A DNA stretch of 64,000 bases, taken from Bacillota bacterium (lineage in GTDB: Bacteria > Bacillota > Clostridia > Lachnospirales > Lachnospiraceae). Shown piece after piece: positions 35,510 to 44,184 of this stretch (position 1 is the stretch's first letter; each line of letters opens with the position of its first letter). Location: contig JAEVYT010000039.1 of NCBI GenBank assembly GCA_023392615.1, positions 62,001 to 126,000 on the forward strand. Reading direction: 5' to 3'. The notes beneath the pieces were generated by a model. That model saw only the letters and a program-made list of their open reading frames with translations. It was not told the origin of the DNA and searched no databases. The position numbers were made by a program, and so were the translations under genes.

Positions 35510-35932
35510 TTAGTCATTTGTAACTGCTTTAAGTGTTCCAATTTGAACAGTTACTTTGCTACCGTCAAATGAAATTTGTAATCCTGCATCATCTTTTCCT
35601 TTTTTAGATGAACATTTGCCTAAAATGGCACCATCGTTCTGCATGTCACCTGCAAGTAATGTTTTTATTTCTGTTACTAAATCAGGATAAGTATCATTAA
35701 GACCAGCTAAATCTGTAGCAGTAAATGCTTCAATAGTCGCCTCAGATGATGTAATAGCTGTATTAACTGCAGTATATACAGTCTGCTCTACCTGAATATC
35801 CTTTGACTCTCTTGCCTTCTCTACATATTTAACTACCTGTGGTGCTAATGCACCGATTAAGATTGCCATAATCGCCATAACTACGATTAATTCGACTAAT
35901 GTGAAACCTTTGTTATTCTTCTTCTTGTTCAT
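35510..35932 (-). CDS. pilA: major type IV pilin
   Basis: MNKKKNNKG|FTLVELIVVMAIMAILIG is a class III signal with Phe+1 and Glu+5; the long hydrophobic helix builds the pilus core. The mature protein (131 residues) is small and has one Cys, so no disulfide loop. The gene lies between pilC and pilD and is followed at once by a perfect hairpin, and a consensus promoter precedes pilC. This fits the abundant subunit. Related Gram-positive pilins give gliding, adhesion or biofilm phenotypes; which applies here is unknown. Confidence 0.92.
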   Translation of the reverse strand: MNKKKNNKGFTLVELIVVMAIMAILIGALAPQVVKYVEKARESKDIQVEQTVYTAVNTAITSSEATIEAFTATDLAGLNDTYPDLVTEIKTLLAGDMQNDGAILGKCSSKKGKDDAGLQISFDGSKVTVQIGTLKAVTND

Positions 35933-36014
35933 AAAATATCCCCTTTTCTTTGATATGTTTTTTAAAACCTTGGTATATTAGTAATTGCTCTCCACAATTA
36001 ATAATTTCATTTAA

Positions 36015-37229
36015 TTACGAGTTCTCAACAGAACTGTAAATCGATAGCATAGGCTGGAAGATCGCACCCAGTATTACACTGACGATTAATGCCAATACAA
36101 TAATCATTAGCGGCTCCATAACAGCGACTAAACTCGCAGTTGCAGTCTCCACTTCTTCCTCATAATACTCTGCTGCTTTGACAAGCATTTTCTCTAGATT
36201 ACCGGTTTCTTCCCCAATCTCTGTCATATTATACAACAGTGGCGGAAACACACCGGAATTCTCAAGTGGTTGTGACAGAGGGATACCTCTCTCTATTTCT
36301 GCTTTTGCATCATATAGCGCCTTTTGAATCATCACATTCTTGATCCCTCTTGCTGTTATTGCTACAGCACTTGGTAAAGTAATACCGGATGAAATTAAGG
36401 AACTCATTGTTCTGCTAAAGTTACCACAAGCGGACTTCACAGTAAGTGCACCGAACAATGGTACTTTTAAAGCTAATGCAGATAAAAACTTACTTCCCTG
36501 GTCGGAATTGGCAAAAATTCTAAAAACCACCACCGCCAGTACTACAATAAATAATAATATGTACCAATAGTGTACAAAAAAATTGCTAACATTTACAACT
36601 CCAACAGTCAGGGGTGGGAGTTTCGTTCCCATATCACTGAACATGCTAATGAAGTTTGGTATTACTACCATCATCATAATTACAATAACGCCGATTGCAA
36701 CTACACATACAAAGGCCGGATATATCATCGCCTTTGCAACTACACTCTTTAATTTAGCGCTTTTCTCAAAATATGTAGACATTCTGTTAAAACAGGTTTC
36801 TAAACTACCGGACGCTTCTGCTGCTTCCACCATACTGATTAATATGGGTGGGAATACTTCGTCCTTTGATTGCATTGCATGTGCTAAGGTATCACCCTTT
36901 TCGATCGAGATCTTCACTTCAATGATTGCCTTTGCCAGTTTTTTATTGGTTGTCTGTTCTCCTAGCATGTCCAATGCACGGATAATTGGAATACCTGCAG
37001 AGATTATACTGTAAAACTGTCTGCAAAACACCGCAATGTCTTTCGTTTTTATCCTTGGACTAAATCCAATACTAATATCCTTATTCAACAGATTTTCTTC
37101 CACCACCTTAAGTGGTAGCTTCCCCTCAGCCTTTAATGAAAGTACAGCACTTTCTTTGGAATTAGCTTCGACGGAGCCCTTAATCTGTTTCCCTTTATCG
37201 TTTATAGCAGTATATTGATAATTGGCCAT
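36015..37229 (-). CDS. pilC: type IV pilus platform protein PilC
   Basis: A GspF/PilC-fold polytopic membrane protein. Two homologous halves (about residues 65-190 and 270-395) carry the F-domain motifs FCRQFYSIISAGIPIIRALD and FSRTMSSLISSGITLPSAVA; three membrane spans are seen, at about 170-195, 218-240 and 370-395. An N-terminal MANYQYTAINDKGKQIKGSV start motif is typical. GAGGATT precedes ATG 37229. It couples the ATPases PilB and PilT to pilin assembly. Confidence 0.93.
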   Translation of the reverse strand: MANYQYTAINDKGKQIKGSVEANSKESAVLSLKAEGKLPLKVVEENLLNKDISIGFSPRIKTKDIAVFCRQFYSIISAGIPIIRALDMLGEQTTNKKLAKAIIEVKISIEKGDTLAHAMQSKDEVFPPILISMVEAAEASGSLETCFNRMSTYFEKSAKLKSVVAKAMIYPAFVCVVAIGVIVIMMMVVIPNFISMFSDMGTKLPPLTVGVVNVSNFFVHYWYILLFIVVLAVVVFRIFANSDQGSKFLSALALKVPLFGALTVKSACGNFSRTMSSLISSGITLPSAVAITARGIKNVMIQKALYDAKAEIERGIPLSQPLENSGVFPPLLYNMTEIGEETGNLEKMLVKAAEYYEEEVETATASLVAVMEPLMIIVLALIVSVILGAIFQPMLSIYSSVENS

Positions 37230-37287
37230 TGACTAATCCTCATCTTCTTTGTAAATCTTGTAGGAGCAAACCCTGTTGCGTCTTTAT

Positions 37288-37316
37288 AATATACATCATA
37301 TTCCATTTATTGTCAA
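37288..37316 (-). promoter_or_regulatory. Promoter before pilC-pilA
   Basis: Minus-strand TTGACA (37311-37316) and TATATT (37288-37293) with a 17-base spacer, in the 158-base gap between pilT and pilC, 58 bases before the pilC ATG. It lets pilC and the major pilin be transcribed apart from pilB/pilT. Confidence 0.7.
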
Positions 37317-37387
37317 TAATTGGTTTATACTTATATTATATTCCATTTACGCTATTTATCCTACTATATTCCTATTGACTTGTCAAC

Positions 37388-38440
37388 TTAAATGATTTTT
37401 CGTTCCAGATATGCACTATCTGTCGCATAGGATAATGCTTTTTCCGAGCTTATAATTCCTTTTAGGCAAAGCTCTAATATGGAATCATCCATCATTTGCA
37501 TCCCCATCTTCTTATTAATCTGAATAATGGAATTGATCTGGTGCGTTTTTTGTTCTCGAATCAAATTACGTATCGCCGGTGTAACATGCATCACTTCAAA
37601 AGCAGCCACCCTGCTCCTGCCATCGAAGGTAGGTATTAATTGCTGTGAGATTACACACTCGAGTACTGAAGCTAACTGAATTCGAATCTGTGGTTGTTGA
37701 TGAGGAGAAAACACATCGATAATACGATCGATTGTATTCGCCGCTCCTGTTGTATGGAGTGTCGAGAATACCAAGTGTCCTGTTTCAGCTGCTGTAATTG
37801 CAATTGATATCGTATCCAGATCACGCATCTCTCCTACCAGGATAACATCGGGGTCTTCACGCATAGCCGAGCGAATTGCTGCTGAAAAGCTTTGGGAATC
37901 TAAACCGATCTCTCTTTGATTTACTATTGCTTTTTTATGAGAATAAAGGTACTCGATCGGATCTTCCAATGTAATTACATGCGAGTTATAATTAGCATTT
38001 ATAATATCAATCAAAGATGCCAGTGTGGTAGATTTACCGCTTCCGGTAGGTCCAGTTACTAAAACCAATCCTTTTTTCTTCTTGGTCAGCTCTATAACAG
38101 AAGAAGGGAGGGATAATTCCTGAGGTTTTGGAATATTGGTTGCTACCAAACGAATAACCGCCGCATAAGATCCTCTCTGACGAAATACATTTACACGATA
38201 ACGTCCTACTCCGGGAATAGAATAGGATAAATCCACCTCACCTTTTTCCATAAATACACTCTTCGTGTATTCTTGTAAAATCGGTGTAATCAATTCTTCG
38301 GTATCTGCCGGTTTTAATAATTCCTCAGATAGCGGTACCAAACTGCCATTCACGCGGCAAGTCGGTGCTACACCTACCGTGATATGCAAATCGGAAGCCC
38401 CAAGCGATTTTGCTTGAATTAAATAATCATTGATATGCAT
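37388..38440 (-). CDS. pilT: type IV pilus retraction ATPase PilT
   Basis: A hexameric secretion ATPase that depolymerises the pilus. It has the PilT start (ASDLHITVGVAPTCRVNGSL), Walker A (VTGPTGSGKSTTLASLID), the Asp box/Walker B (MREDPDVILVGEMRD), the His box (HLVFSTLHT) and the C-terminal AIRNLIRE motif characteristic of PilT and not PilB. Length 350 is normal. GGAGAGA precedes ATG 38440, 25 bases after the pilB stop. Its presence argues for retractile pili, hence twitching or DNA uptake rather than static fibres (inference). Confidence 0.95.
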   Translation of the reverse strand: MHINDYLIQAKSLGASDLHITVGVAPTCRVNGSLVPLSEELLKPADTEELITPILQEYTKSVFMEKGEVDLSYSIPGVGRYRVNVFRQRGSYAAVIRLVATNIPKPQELSLPSSVIELTKKKKGLVLVTGPTGSGKSTTLASLIDIINANYNSHVITLEDPIEYLYSHKKAIVNQREIGLDSQSFSAAIRSAMREDPDVILVGEMRDLDTISIAITAAETGHLVFSTLHTTGAANTIDRIIDVFSPHQQPQIRIQLASVLECVISQQLIPTFDGRSRVAAFEVMHVTPAIRNLIREQKTHQINSIIQINKKMGMQMMDDSILELCLKGIISSEKALSYATDSAYLERKII

Positions 38441-38465
38441 CCTATGTCTCTCCTTCTATTCGCAA

Positions 38466-40178
38466 TTATAGCTCGTCCATGGTCAATCTCTTCATCTCAG
38501 AAATCGTTGTGATACCTTGGAGCACATATGTTTTTGCACTTTCTCTTAATGTATGCATTCCTTCATTTAATGCAGCTTCCTGAATCTCCGCCGCAGATCC
38601 GTTCTTATTTATAATATCCTTAAGGTTATTGGTAATTGGCATTATTTCATAAATACCAATTCTTCCGAGATAGCCTGTACCGTTACACAGATTACACCCA
38701 CATGGTTCGTATACCTGAACTTCTTGTTCTGTTTCGATTCCAAGATATTGTTTCTCTAAATTTGTAACAATATGTGACTGTTTACATTCACATAATCTTC
38801 TCACAAGTCGTTGTGCAATAATTCCAATCGTAGCATCTGCTATCAGGTACGGTTCAATTCCCATATCAGCCAAACGGGTCACCGTACTAGCCGCGCTGTT
38901 TGTATGAAGGGTACTTACTACAAGGTGTCCCGTAATGGATGCCTTTACAGCGATTTCGGCTGTTTCAGAATCTCGAATCTCTCCTATCATGATGATATCA
39001 GGATCCTGTCTTAAAATCGAACGTAATACATTCGCAAATGTCATGTCTGCTTTTACATTTACCTGTACTTGATTTACCCCATCAATATTGGCTTCCACCG
39101 GATCTTCAACTGTAATAATATTTACTTCATTCGTATTCAATTCACTAATCGCTGTATATAATGTAGTGGATTTACCGCTACCGGTTGGTCCTGTTACTAG
39201 AAGCATACCGTGAGGATGCGACAAAAGCTTGTCGAATTTCTTAAGATCGTCCTGATTTAGTCCAAGTTTTTCTTTTGATCTATTAAGCGTCTTCTTATCC
39301 GTTATTCTCATAACAACCTTTTCACCATATACGGTAGGAAGTATGGATACACGAATGTCATATTCTCTTCGATCTACAATAATCGTGATACGACCATCCT
39401 GGGGCTTTCTCTTTTCGGATATGTCCAGCTCTCCCATGATTTTAATTCTTGCAACAATTGCCTGTAATAATTCTACTTGATAAGTCATTGCTTCCGCAAG
39501 CACACCGTCCACACGATAACGAACTCTTATTTTATTCTCAAGTGCTTCAATATGTATATCACTTGCACGTTGACGAACCGCTTGCTCAATAATAGAACGC
39601 ACCAAAATAACAATAGGAGAATTATTCAGATCTGCTTCATAAGCTGCATTTGATTCCTCCTCTTGTTGAATCGTCTGCTGTCTTGTTTGAGAATACTGGT
39701 CTGCTACTTTTTGAATTTCTTCCTGACCATAATATTTATCAATCGCAGCCGCAATATCGGTAGGTGTCGCTATAACCGGTTCAATTACGTGATTAGTCAA
39801 TATTCCCAAATCATCAATCGCGATAATATCCATCGGATCAGCCATCGCAACTCTTAAAACATTCGGGTTTTTCGTGTTATATGCAAATGGAATAAGTGAG
39901 TATTTTCTAAGCACGGACTTATCCGTCATCAGCTTTAATATCTCATCCGGAATACGAATGGCAGATAACTGAACCACTTCATACTGAAGCTGATCTTTTA
40001 ACGCAAATGCAATCTGAAGTTCATTCGTATACCCCAGGTCGATTAACATCTCACCAATTTTCTTCCCACGGTTTCCCTTTTGCTTCTCCAACGCGGACTT
40101 CAACTGATCTTGGGTGATGACCGAGGCATCGACCAATAAATCGCCCAGCTTCTTCCTTTTTCTATCTCTATTATCCAT
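38466..40178 (-). CDS. pilB: type IV pilus assembly ATPase PilB
   Basis: The extension ATPase. An N-terminal GspE_N domain (KLGDLLVDASVITQDQLKSA; no GGDEF-like part) is followed by the core ATPase with Walker A (VTGPTGSGKSTTLYTAI), the Asp box (RQDPDIIMIGEIRDSET) and the His box (HLVVSTLHT). The tetra-cysteine zinc site of GspE/PilB proteins is seen in CEC and CGCNLC (about residues 484-518). The 570 residues are typical. It is the first gene of the pilus locus with a consensus promoter upstream. Confidence 0.95.
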   Translation of the reverse strand: MDNRDRKRKKLGDLLVDASVITQDQLKSALEKQKGNRGKKIGEMLIDLGYTNELQIAFALKDQLQYEVVQLSAIRIPDEILKLMTDKSVLRKYSLIPFAYNTKNPNVLRVAMADPMDIIAIDDLGILTNHVIEPVIATPTDIAAAIDKYYGQEEIQKVADQYSQTRQQTIQQEEESNAAYEADLNNSPIVILVRSIIEQAVRQRASDIHIEALENKIRVRYRVDGVLAEAMTYQVELLQAIVARIKIMGELDISEKRKPQDGRITIIVDRREYDIRVSILPTVYGEKVVMRITDKKTLNRSKEKLGLNQDDLKKFDKLLSHPHGMLLVTGPTGSGKSTTLYTAISELNTNEVNIITVEDPVEANIDGVNQVQVNVKADMTFANVLRSILRQDPDIIMIGEIRDSETAEIAVKASITGHLVVSTLHTNSAASTVTRLADMGIEPYLIADATIGIIAQRLVRRLCECKQSHIVTNLEKQYLGIETEQEVQVYEPCGCNLCNGTGYLGRIGIYEIMPITNNLKDIINKNGSAAEIQEAALNEGMHTLRESAKTYVLQGITTISEMKRLTMDEL

Positions 40179-40517
40179 TTTTATCTTCTTTCTGTATATT
40201 TTGTCGAATTTCCATAGTAAATTAGTATCATATATTGTTTAATTCTATTATAAAGGATTAACGATTTATGTCAATAATCAAACATATATTTTATATTTCT
40301 ATCATATGTATTTCACTTTCTTATAATTTCAAATGGATTGATGTTTTAATTGATAAATATTCGGCGTTCTACATATTGGGATCTTCGCATTTTTAATAAT
40401 TATTCTATTGAGAACCAAGAAATTAAATTGTAATTTCATATAATATCGTGTAAAATAATAAATCGCAACGGTTTAAATTGAGATAATAGATTTATAAATA
40501 GAAGGAGTTCTTAAAGA
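40179..40517. other. Divergent pilB / ABC-F intergenic region
   Basis: 339 bases without a gene. Besides the pilB promoter, it contains the ribosome site AGAAGGAG of the ABC-F gene. I found no riboswitch, attenuator or leader peptide for the ABC-F gene, although antibiotic-inducible members often have one. Confidence 0.35.
40247..40274 (-). promoter_or_regulatory. Promoter of the pilus operon (pilB)
   Basis: Minus-strand TTGACA (40269-40274) and TATAAT (40247-40252) with a 16-base spacer, 69 bases before the pilB ATG. This is a near-consensus housekeeping promoter. Confidence 0.75.
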
Positions 40518-42071
40518 ATGAGTATATTAAATGTTACTAACCTCAGCCACGGCTTCGGAGATCGAGCGATTTTTCATGATGTATCCTTTCGTTTGCTGAA
40601 GGGCGAGCACATCGGCCTTATCGGTGCAAATGGTGAGGGCAAGTCTACTTTTATGAATATTGTTACCGGAAAATTAATGCCAGATGAGGGCAAGGTAGAA
40701 TGGTCAAAGAATGTTCGTGTCGGATATCTAGATCAGCATGCCGTTTTAGAAAAGGGAATGACACTTAGAAGTGTTCTTCAATCTGCATTTGCTCACCTAT
40801 TTGAATTAGAAGAGAAAATGAATCAAATCTGCGATGCCATGGGAACTGCAGATGGTGACGAACTTCAAGCCATGTGTGATGAGATGGGTGAAATTCAGGA
40901 CATCCTCGCGATGCATGATTTTTATATCATCGATAGTAAGGTGGATGAAATTGCTCATGCACTTGGCCTTGACGACATCGGTTTGGAATGCGATGTTACT
41001 GATCTAAGCGGCGGTCAGAGAACGAAATTATTACTTGGCAAGCTTTTGCTCGAAAAACCTGACATTCTTCTTCTTGACGAGCCGACCAACTATCTTGATG
41101 TACAGCATATAGAATGGTTGAAACGTTACCTTCAAGAGTACGAGAACGCATTTATTCTAATATCTCATGATATTCCGTTTCTCAATAGTGTAATTAACAT
41201 CATATATCATATGGAAAATCAGGAATTAAATCGATATGTTGGTGATTACGATAAATTCATGGAAGTATATGAAATGAAGAAATCACAGCTTGAGGCCGCT
41301 TACAAGCGCCAGCAAAAGGAAATCGAAGAGCTTGAGGACTTTGTAGCCCGTAATAAGGCACGTGTCTCCACTCGTAATATGGCTATGTCACGTCAGAAGA
41401 AATTAGATAAGATGGAAGTAATCGAATTGGCAAAGGATAAACCTAAGCCTGAATTTAACTTTAAAGAGGCGCGTGCAGCCGGACGCTACATCTTCCAAAC
41501 CGAAGATCTTGTGATTGGATATGAAGATCCTCTCTCCTCTCCATTAAACTTATCCATGGAGCGCGGAGACAAGATTGCATTGGTCGGAGCGAATGGTATC
41601 GGTAAAACCACGCTATTAAAGAGTATCTTAGGCCTCATCCCCTCCCTTAGCGGGAAAGTAACCTTAGGTGATTACCTCTATATCGGATATTTTGAACAGG
41701 AGATGGCTCCTGGCAACACCAGTACCTGTCTCGAAGAAATCTGGAAAGAGTTCCCCGGTTATACACAATACGAGGTCCGTTCCGCTTTAGCAAAATGCGG
41801 ACTTACAACTAAGCACATTGAAAGTCAGGTTCGAGTACTGAGTGGTGGTGAGCAAGCTAAGGTTCGCCTCTGCAAATTAATCAATCGCGAAACCAATATT
41901 CTATTACTCGACGAGCCCACAAACCACTTGGATGTGGAAGCAAAAGAAGAATTAAAGAGAGCTTTAAAGGCATTTAAGGGTAGCATCTTAATTATATGCC
42001 ATGAACCAGAATTTTACGAAGGCCTTGCAACCCAAGTATGGGATTGTTCTAAGTGGTCTACGAAAAAATAA
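40518..42071 (+). CDS. ABC-F family ATPase (YkpA/YbiT type)
   Basis: A soluble duplicated ABC ATPase that acts on the ribosome rather than in a membrane. Domain 1 has Walker A in GANGEGKSTF, signature LSGGQRTK and Walker B ILLLDEPTNYLD. The linker (about residues 240-315) is helical and Lys-rich. Domain 2 has GANGIGKTTL, LSGGEQAK and ILLLDEPTNHLD. The opening LNVTNLSHGFGDRAIFHDVS matches the YkpA/YbiT subgroup, which is thought to be translation factors and not clear resistance determinants. AGAAGGAG precedes ATG 40518. It is monocistronic. Confidence 0.9.
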   Translation: MSILNVTNLSHGFGDRAIFHDVSFRLLKGEHIGLIGANGEGKSTFMNIVTGKLMPDEGKVEWSKNVRVGYLDQHAVLEKGMTLRSVLQSAFAHLFELEEKMNQICDAMGTADGDELQAMCDEMGEIQDILAMHDFYIIDSKVDEIAHALGLDDIGLECDVTDLSGGQRTKLLLGKLLLEKPDILLLDEPTNYLDVQHIEWLKRYLQEYENAFILISHDIPFLNSVINIIYHMENQELNRYVGDYDKFMEVYEMKKSQLEAAYKRQQKEIEELEDFVARNKARVSTRNMAMSRQKKLDKMEVIELAKDKPKPEFNFKEARAAGRYIFQTEDLVIGYEDPLSSPLNLSMERGDKIALVGANGIGKTTLLKSILGLIPSLSGKVTLGDYLYIGYFEQEMAPGNTSTCLEEIWKEFPGYTQYEVRSALAKCGLTTKHIESQVRVLSGGEQAKVRLCKLINRETNILLLDEPTNHLDVEAKEELKRALKAFKGSILIICHEPEFYEGLATQVWDCSKWSTKK

Positions 42072-42094
42072 ATATAAGTGCTGACAGATGCTGA

Positions 42095-42161
42095 AAGGAT
42101 GTAAGTTATATAATATACTTTTGAATAGTTAGTTGCAGTATATTACATTACTTACATCCTT
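42095..42161 (+). terminator. Long hairpin after the ABC-F gene
   Basis: AAGGATGTAAG (42095-42105) and CTTACATCCTT (42151-42161) pair perfectly, with further TATAATATAC/GTATATTA pairing inside. GCTGA/TCAGC further outside can extend it. It lacks a T-run, so it may be a structured 3' end rather than a simple terminator. Confidence 0.5.
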
Positions 42162-42330
42162 CCAACATACGATTCAGCCTTCTAAAGTAATTGCTGATTA
42201 CAAAACAAAATTTTTTATTATAAATAATCTCACAATAAACTATTAATACAAGTGTAATTCAAATAGCAAACTATATATCTAACCTATGTAATGATTAATG
42301 TCTTTACGTATTAGTCTCATGTTCATAGAA

Positions 42331-42822
42331 TTATACTTGATACATCATTGTCAAAAACTCCAGCCCCGTCTTTGTTTTAAATATCTTGTTCTTAATACTT
42401 TCTATCGCAGCTGCAGATATCTCATCCTCACTAATATTGACAAGAAAATCAGCTTCTACAAGGATCTGGTAGTCCAAACCATCGATATCATGGTAGGTGT
42501 GATGATGTGCGATTAAGTAGCATACTCTAGCGATAAAATCTTCATCATATCCTAACTCGGTTAACATGTCCTTAGCAACTGGTGGCCCCTCAATCTGTTG
42601 GTACTCACCTGCACTGCTTTGATACTTTTCTTCACTTACTTTTATTCCGATATCATGCACTACAGCTGCTGCTTCTATAATCTCTTGCAGCTCATTATCC
42701 ACCTGTTCGACTTCGCCGATTGCTTTTGCAAAGCCATATACCTTAAGAAAGTGTTGAATTCTTCTGGGGTCACCGGCATAATAGGTAATCATCTTATCAA
42801 TTACTTCCCCTGTTTTTATCAT
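42331..42822 (-). CDS. HD-domain phosphohydrolase
   Basis: A small metal-dependent HD-fold protein of 163 residues with the four expected ligand positions: His in RIQHFLKVY, HD in AVVHDIG, a His cluster in IAHHHTYHD, and Asp in VEADFLVNI. Such stand-alone HD proteins hydrolyse nucleotides or phosphate esters; the substrate cannot be told. GGAGGGA precedes ATG 42822. It starts 24 bases after the zinc-ribbon gene and is probably cotranscribed with it. Confidence 0.82.
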   Translation of the reverse strand: MIKTGEVIDKMITYYAGDPRRIQHFLKVYGFAKAIGEVEQVDNELQEIIEAAAVVHDIGIKVSEEKYQSSAGEYQQIEGPPVAKDMLTELGYDEDFIARVCYLIAHHHTYHDIDGLDYQILVEADFLVNISEDEISAAAIESIKNKIFKTKTGLEFLTMMYQV

Positions 42823-42846
42823 CCTTCTTATTCTCCCTCCTAATGC

Positions 42847-43239
42847 TTAAGTTCTTTTTACAAATTCTCTTTTACACTTCGGACATGTGATACATATTTT
42901 CCCTTTATCCCTTGGTACACGAATAGTTTGTTTGCACTGGGGACAATGGTAATATTTATGTGTTTTGGTTCCAATTAAGGATAGCTTGATTTGCTTCATC
43001 TTGTTACGAAAAGCATAGGTCATTTTATAATACACCATATTTTCCTGTGATCTCTTTTGAATGTTTTTAGAAAGGATACGAAACAGGGCCACTATAAGCA
43101 AAATATAAGATAATGGATACAGTGGGATAAACCTTGTAAATGATGCAATCAGAGATATAGCCAACGAGAATATAATAAGTGCTCTCCCTAACTGATCAAA
43201 GCCATATCTTCCATACATAAATCGTCTAAATTGATTCAT
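42847..43239 (-). CDS. zinc-ribbon membrane protein (130 aa)
   Basis: Two hydrophobic segments (ALIIFSLAISLIASF and YPLSYILLIVALFRIL) precede a cytosolic helical linker and a C-terminal zinc ribbon with CPQC and CITCPKC. AGGAGG lies six bases before ATG 43239; the frame extends 14 residues upstream without such a site. Similar two-span zinc-ribbon proteins are common and uncharacterised in Lachnospiraceae. Function unknown. Confidence 0.75.
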   Translation of the reverse strand: MNQFRRFMYGRYGFDQLGRALIIFSLAISLIASFTRFIPLYPLSYILLIVALFRILSKNIQKRSQENMVYYKMTYAFRNKMKQIKLSLIGTKTHKYYHCPQCKQTIRVPRDKGKICITCPKCKREFVKRT

Positions 43240-43422
43240 AGATCCTCCTAATAAATGATTTTCGTTAATTATTGGTATCACTAATCATACAATAGAACTC
43301 ACGTTTTTAACATTAAAATTCTATTAATTTTTTATATAATCTCATGAATGAGATAAATAAATTCTTTGGAAATAAAATCATTATCTTGTAGTGCCCTTTA
43401 TATCACAGTTTAGATATAAATC

Positions 43423-43453
43423 AAGCCGGCGCACCCCATAGGTTTGCCGGCTT
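43423..43453 (-). terminator. Hairpin downstream of sigK
   Basis: AAGCCGGC (43423-43430) and GCCGGCTT (43446-43453) form a GC-rich stem with a 15-base loop, directly after the sigK stop, followed on the minus strand by GATTTAT. It is a likely but T-poor terminator. Confidence 0.55.
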
Positions 43454-43456
43454 AAA

Positions 43457-44080
43457 CTATAAATCAAAACATTCTTTTAACTTCTTTAGCGCTTTTTTTT
43501 CAATTCTGCTGACATAGCTTCTTGATATGCCAAGCATTCCTGCAATTTCTCTCTGGGTTATTTCCCTTCGATTACTTAATCCATAGCGTAAACAGATTAT
43601 TTCACGTTCTCTATCCGTTAAAACTTTCCCGATAATATGATACAGTTTTTTAATATCATCTTCTAACATTATATTTTCTACAATGTCAACATCTGTTTCT
43701 TCAATGATATCTAATAGATTAATTTCATTACCTTCCCGATCAGATCCGATTGGATCATACAAATAAACCTCTTTTGCTAATCTCTTACCGCTTCTGAGCA
43801 TCATTAATAGCTCATTGTCGATACACCGGGAGGCATAAGTTGCAAGACGAATTCCTTTCTCGTCATCAAAGGTATCAATTGCTTTTATTAATCCAATTGT
43901 ACCAATAGATATCAAATCATCTGTTTCTTTATCAGCCATATTATATTTTTTAACAATATGAGCGACTAATCGAAGGTTATGCTCGATTAATTTATCTCTG
44001 GCCTCTTTATCGCCTTCCTTGCACCGTCGTAGATAGTCAGATTCTTCTTTGGTGCTTAACGGTTTTGGAAACGACTTCAT
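43457..44080 (-). CDS. sigK: sporulation sigma factor SigK, without pro-sequence
   Basis: The late mother-cell sigma factor. Region 2 has NLRLVAHIVKKY and DLISIGTIGLIKAIDTFD, and the SigK signature YLYDPIGSDREGNEINLLDI lies between regions 2 and 4. Region 4 reads TQREIAGMLGISRSYVSRIE. The 207 residues start with MKSFPKPLSTKEE, which corresponds to the mature Bacillus protein; the inhibitory pro-peptide (about 20 residues) is absent, as in Clostridioides difficile. ATG 44080 has GAGGTG nine bases upstream; GTG 44092 overlaps that site. No skin-type element interrupts the gene here. Confidence 0.85.
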   Translation of the reverse strand: MKSFPKPLSTKEESDYLRRCKEGDKEARDKLIEHNLRLVAHIVKKYNMADKETDDLISIGTIGLIKAIDTFDDEKGIRLATYASRCIDNELLMMLRSGKRLAKEVYLYDPIGSDREGNEINLLDIIEETDVDIVENIMLEDDIKKLYHIIGKVLTDREREIICLRYGLSNRREITQREIAGMLGISRSYVSRIEKKALKKLKECFDL

Positions 44081-44184
44081 GAAGATAAGCACCTCAATGC
44101 CTAAGGATTCAATTATATAATATGAAGGTAATTGACATAAAGTGCCTATCCCTCTTAAAAAAGGACAGAAGGACTTACTTTTTT

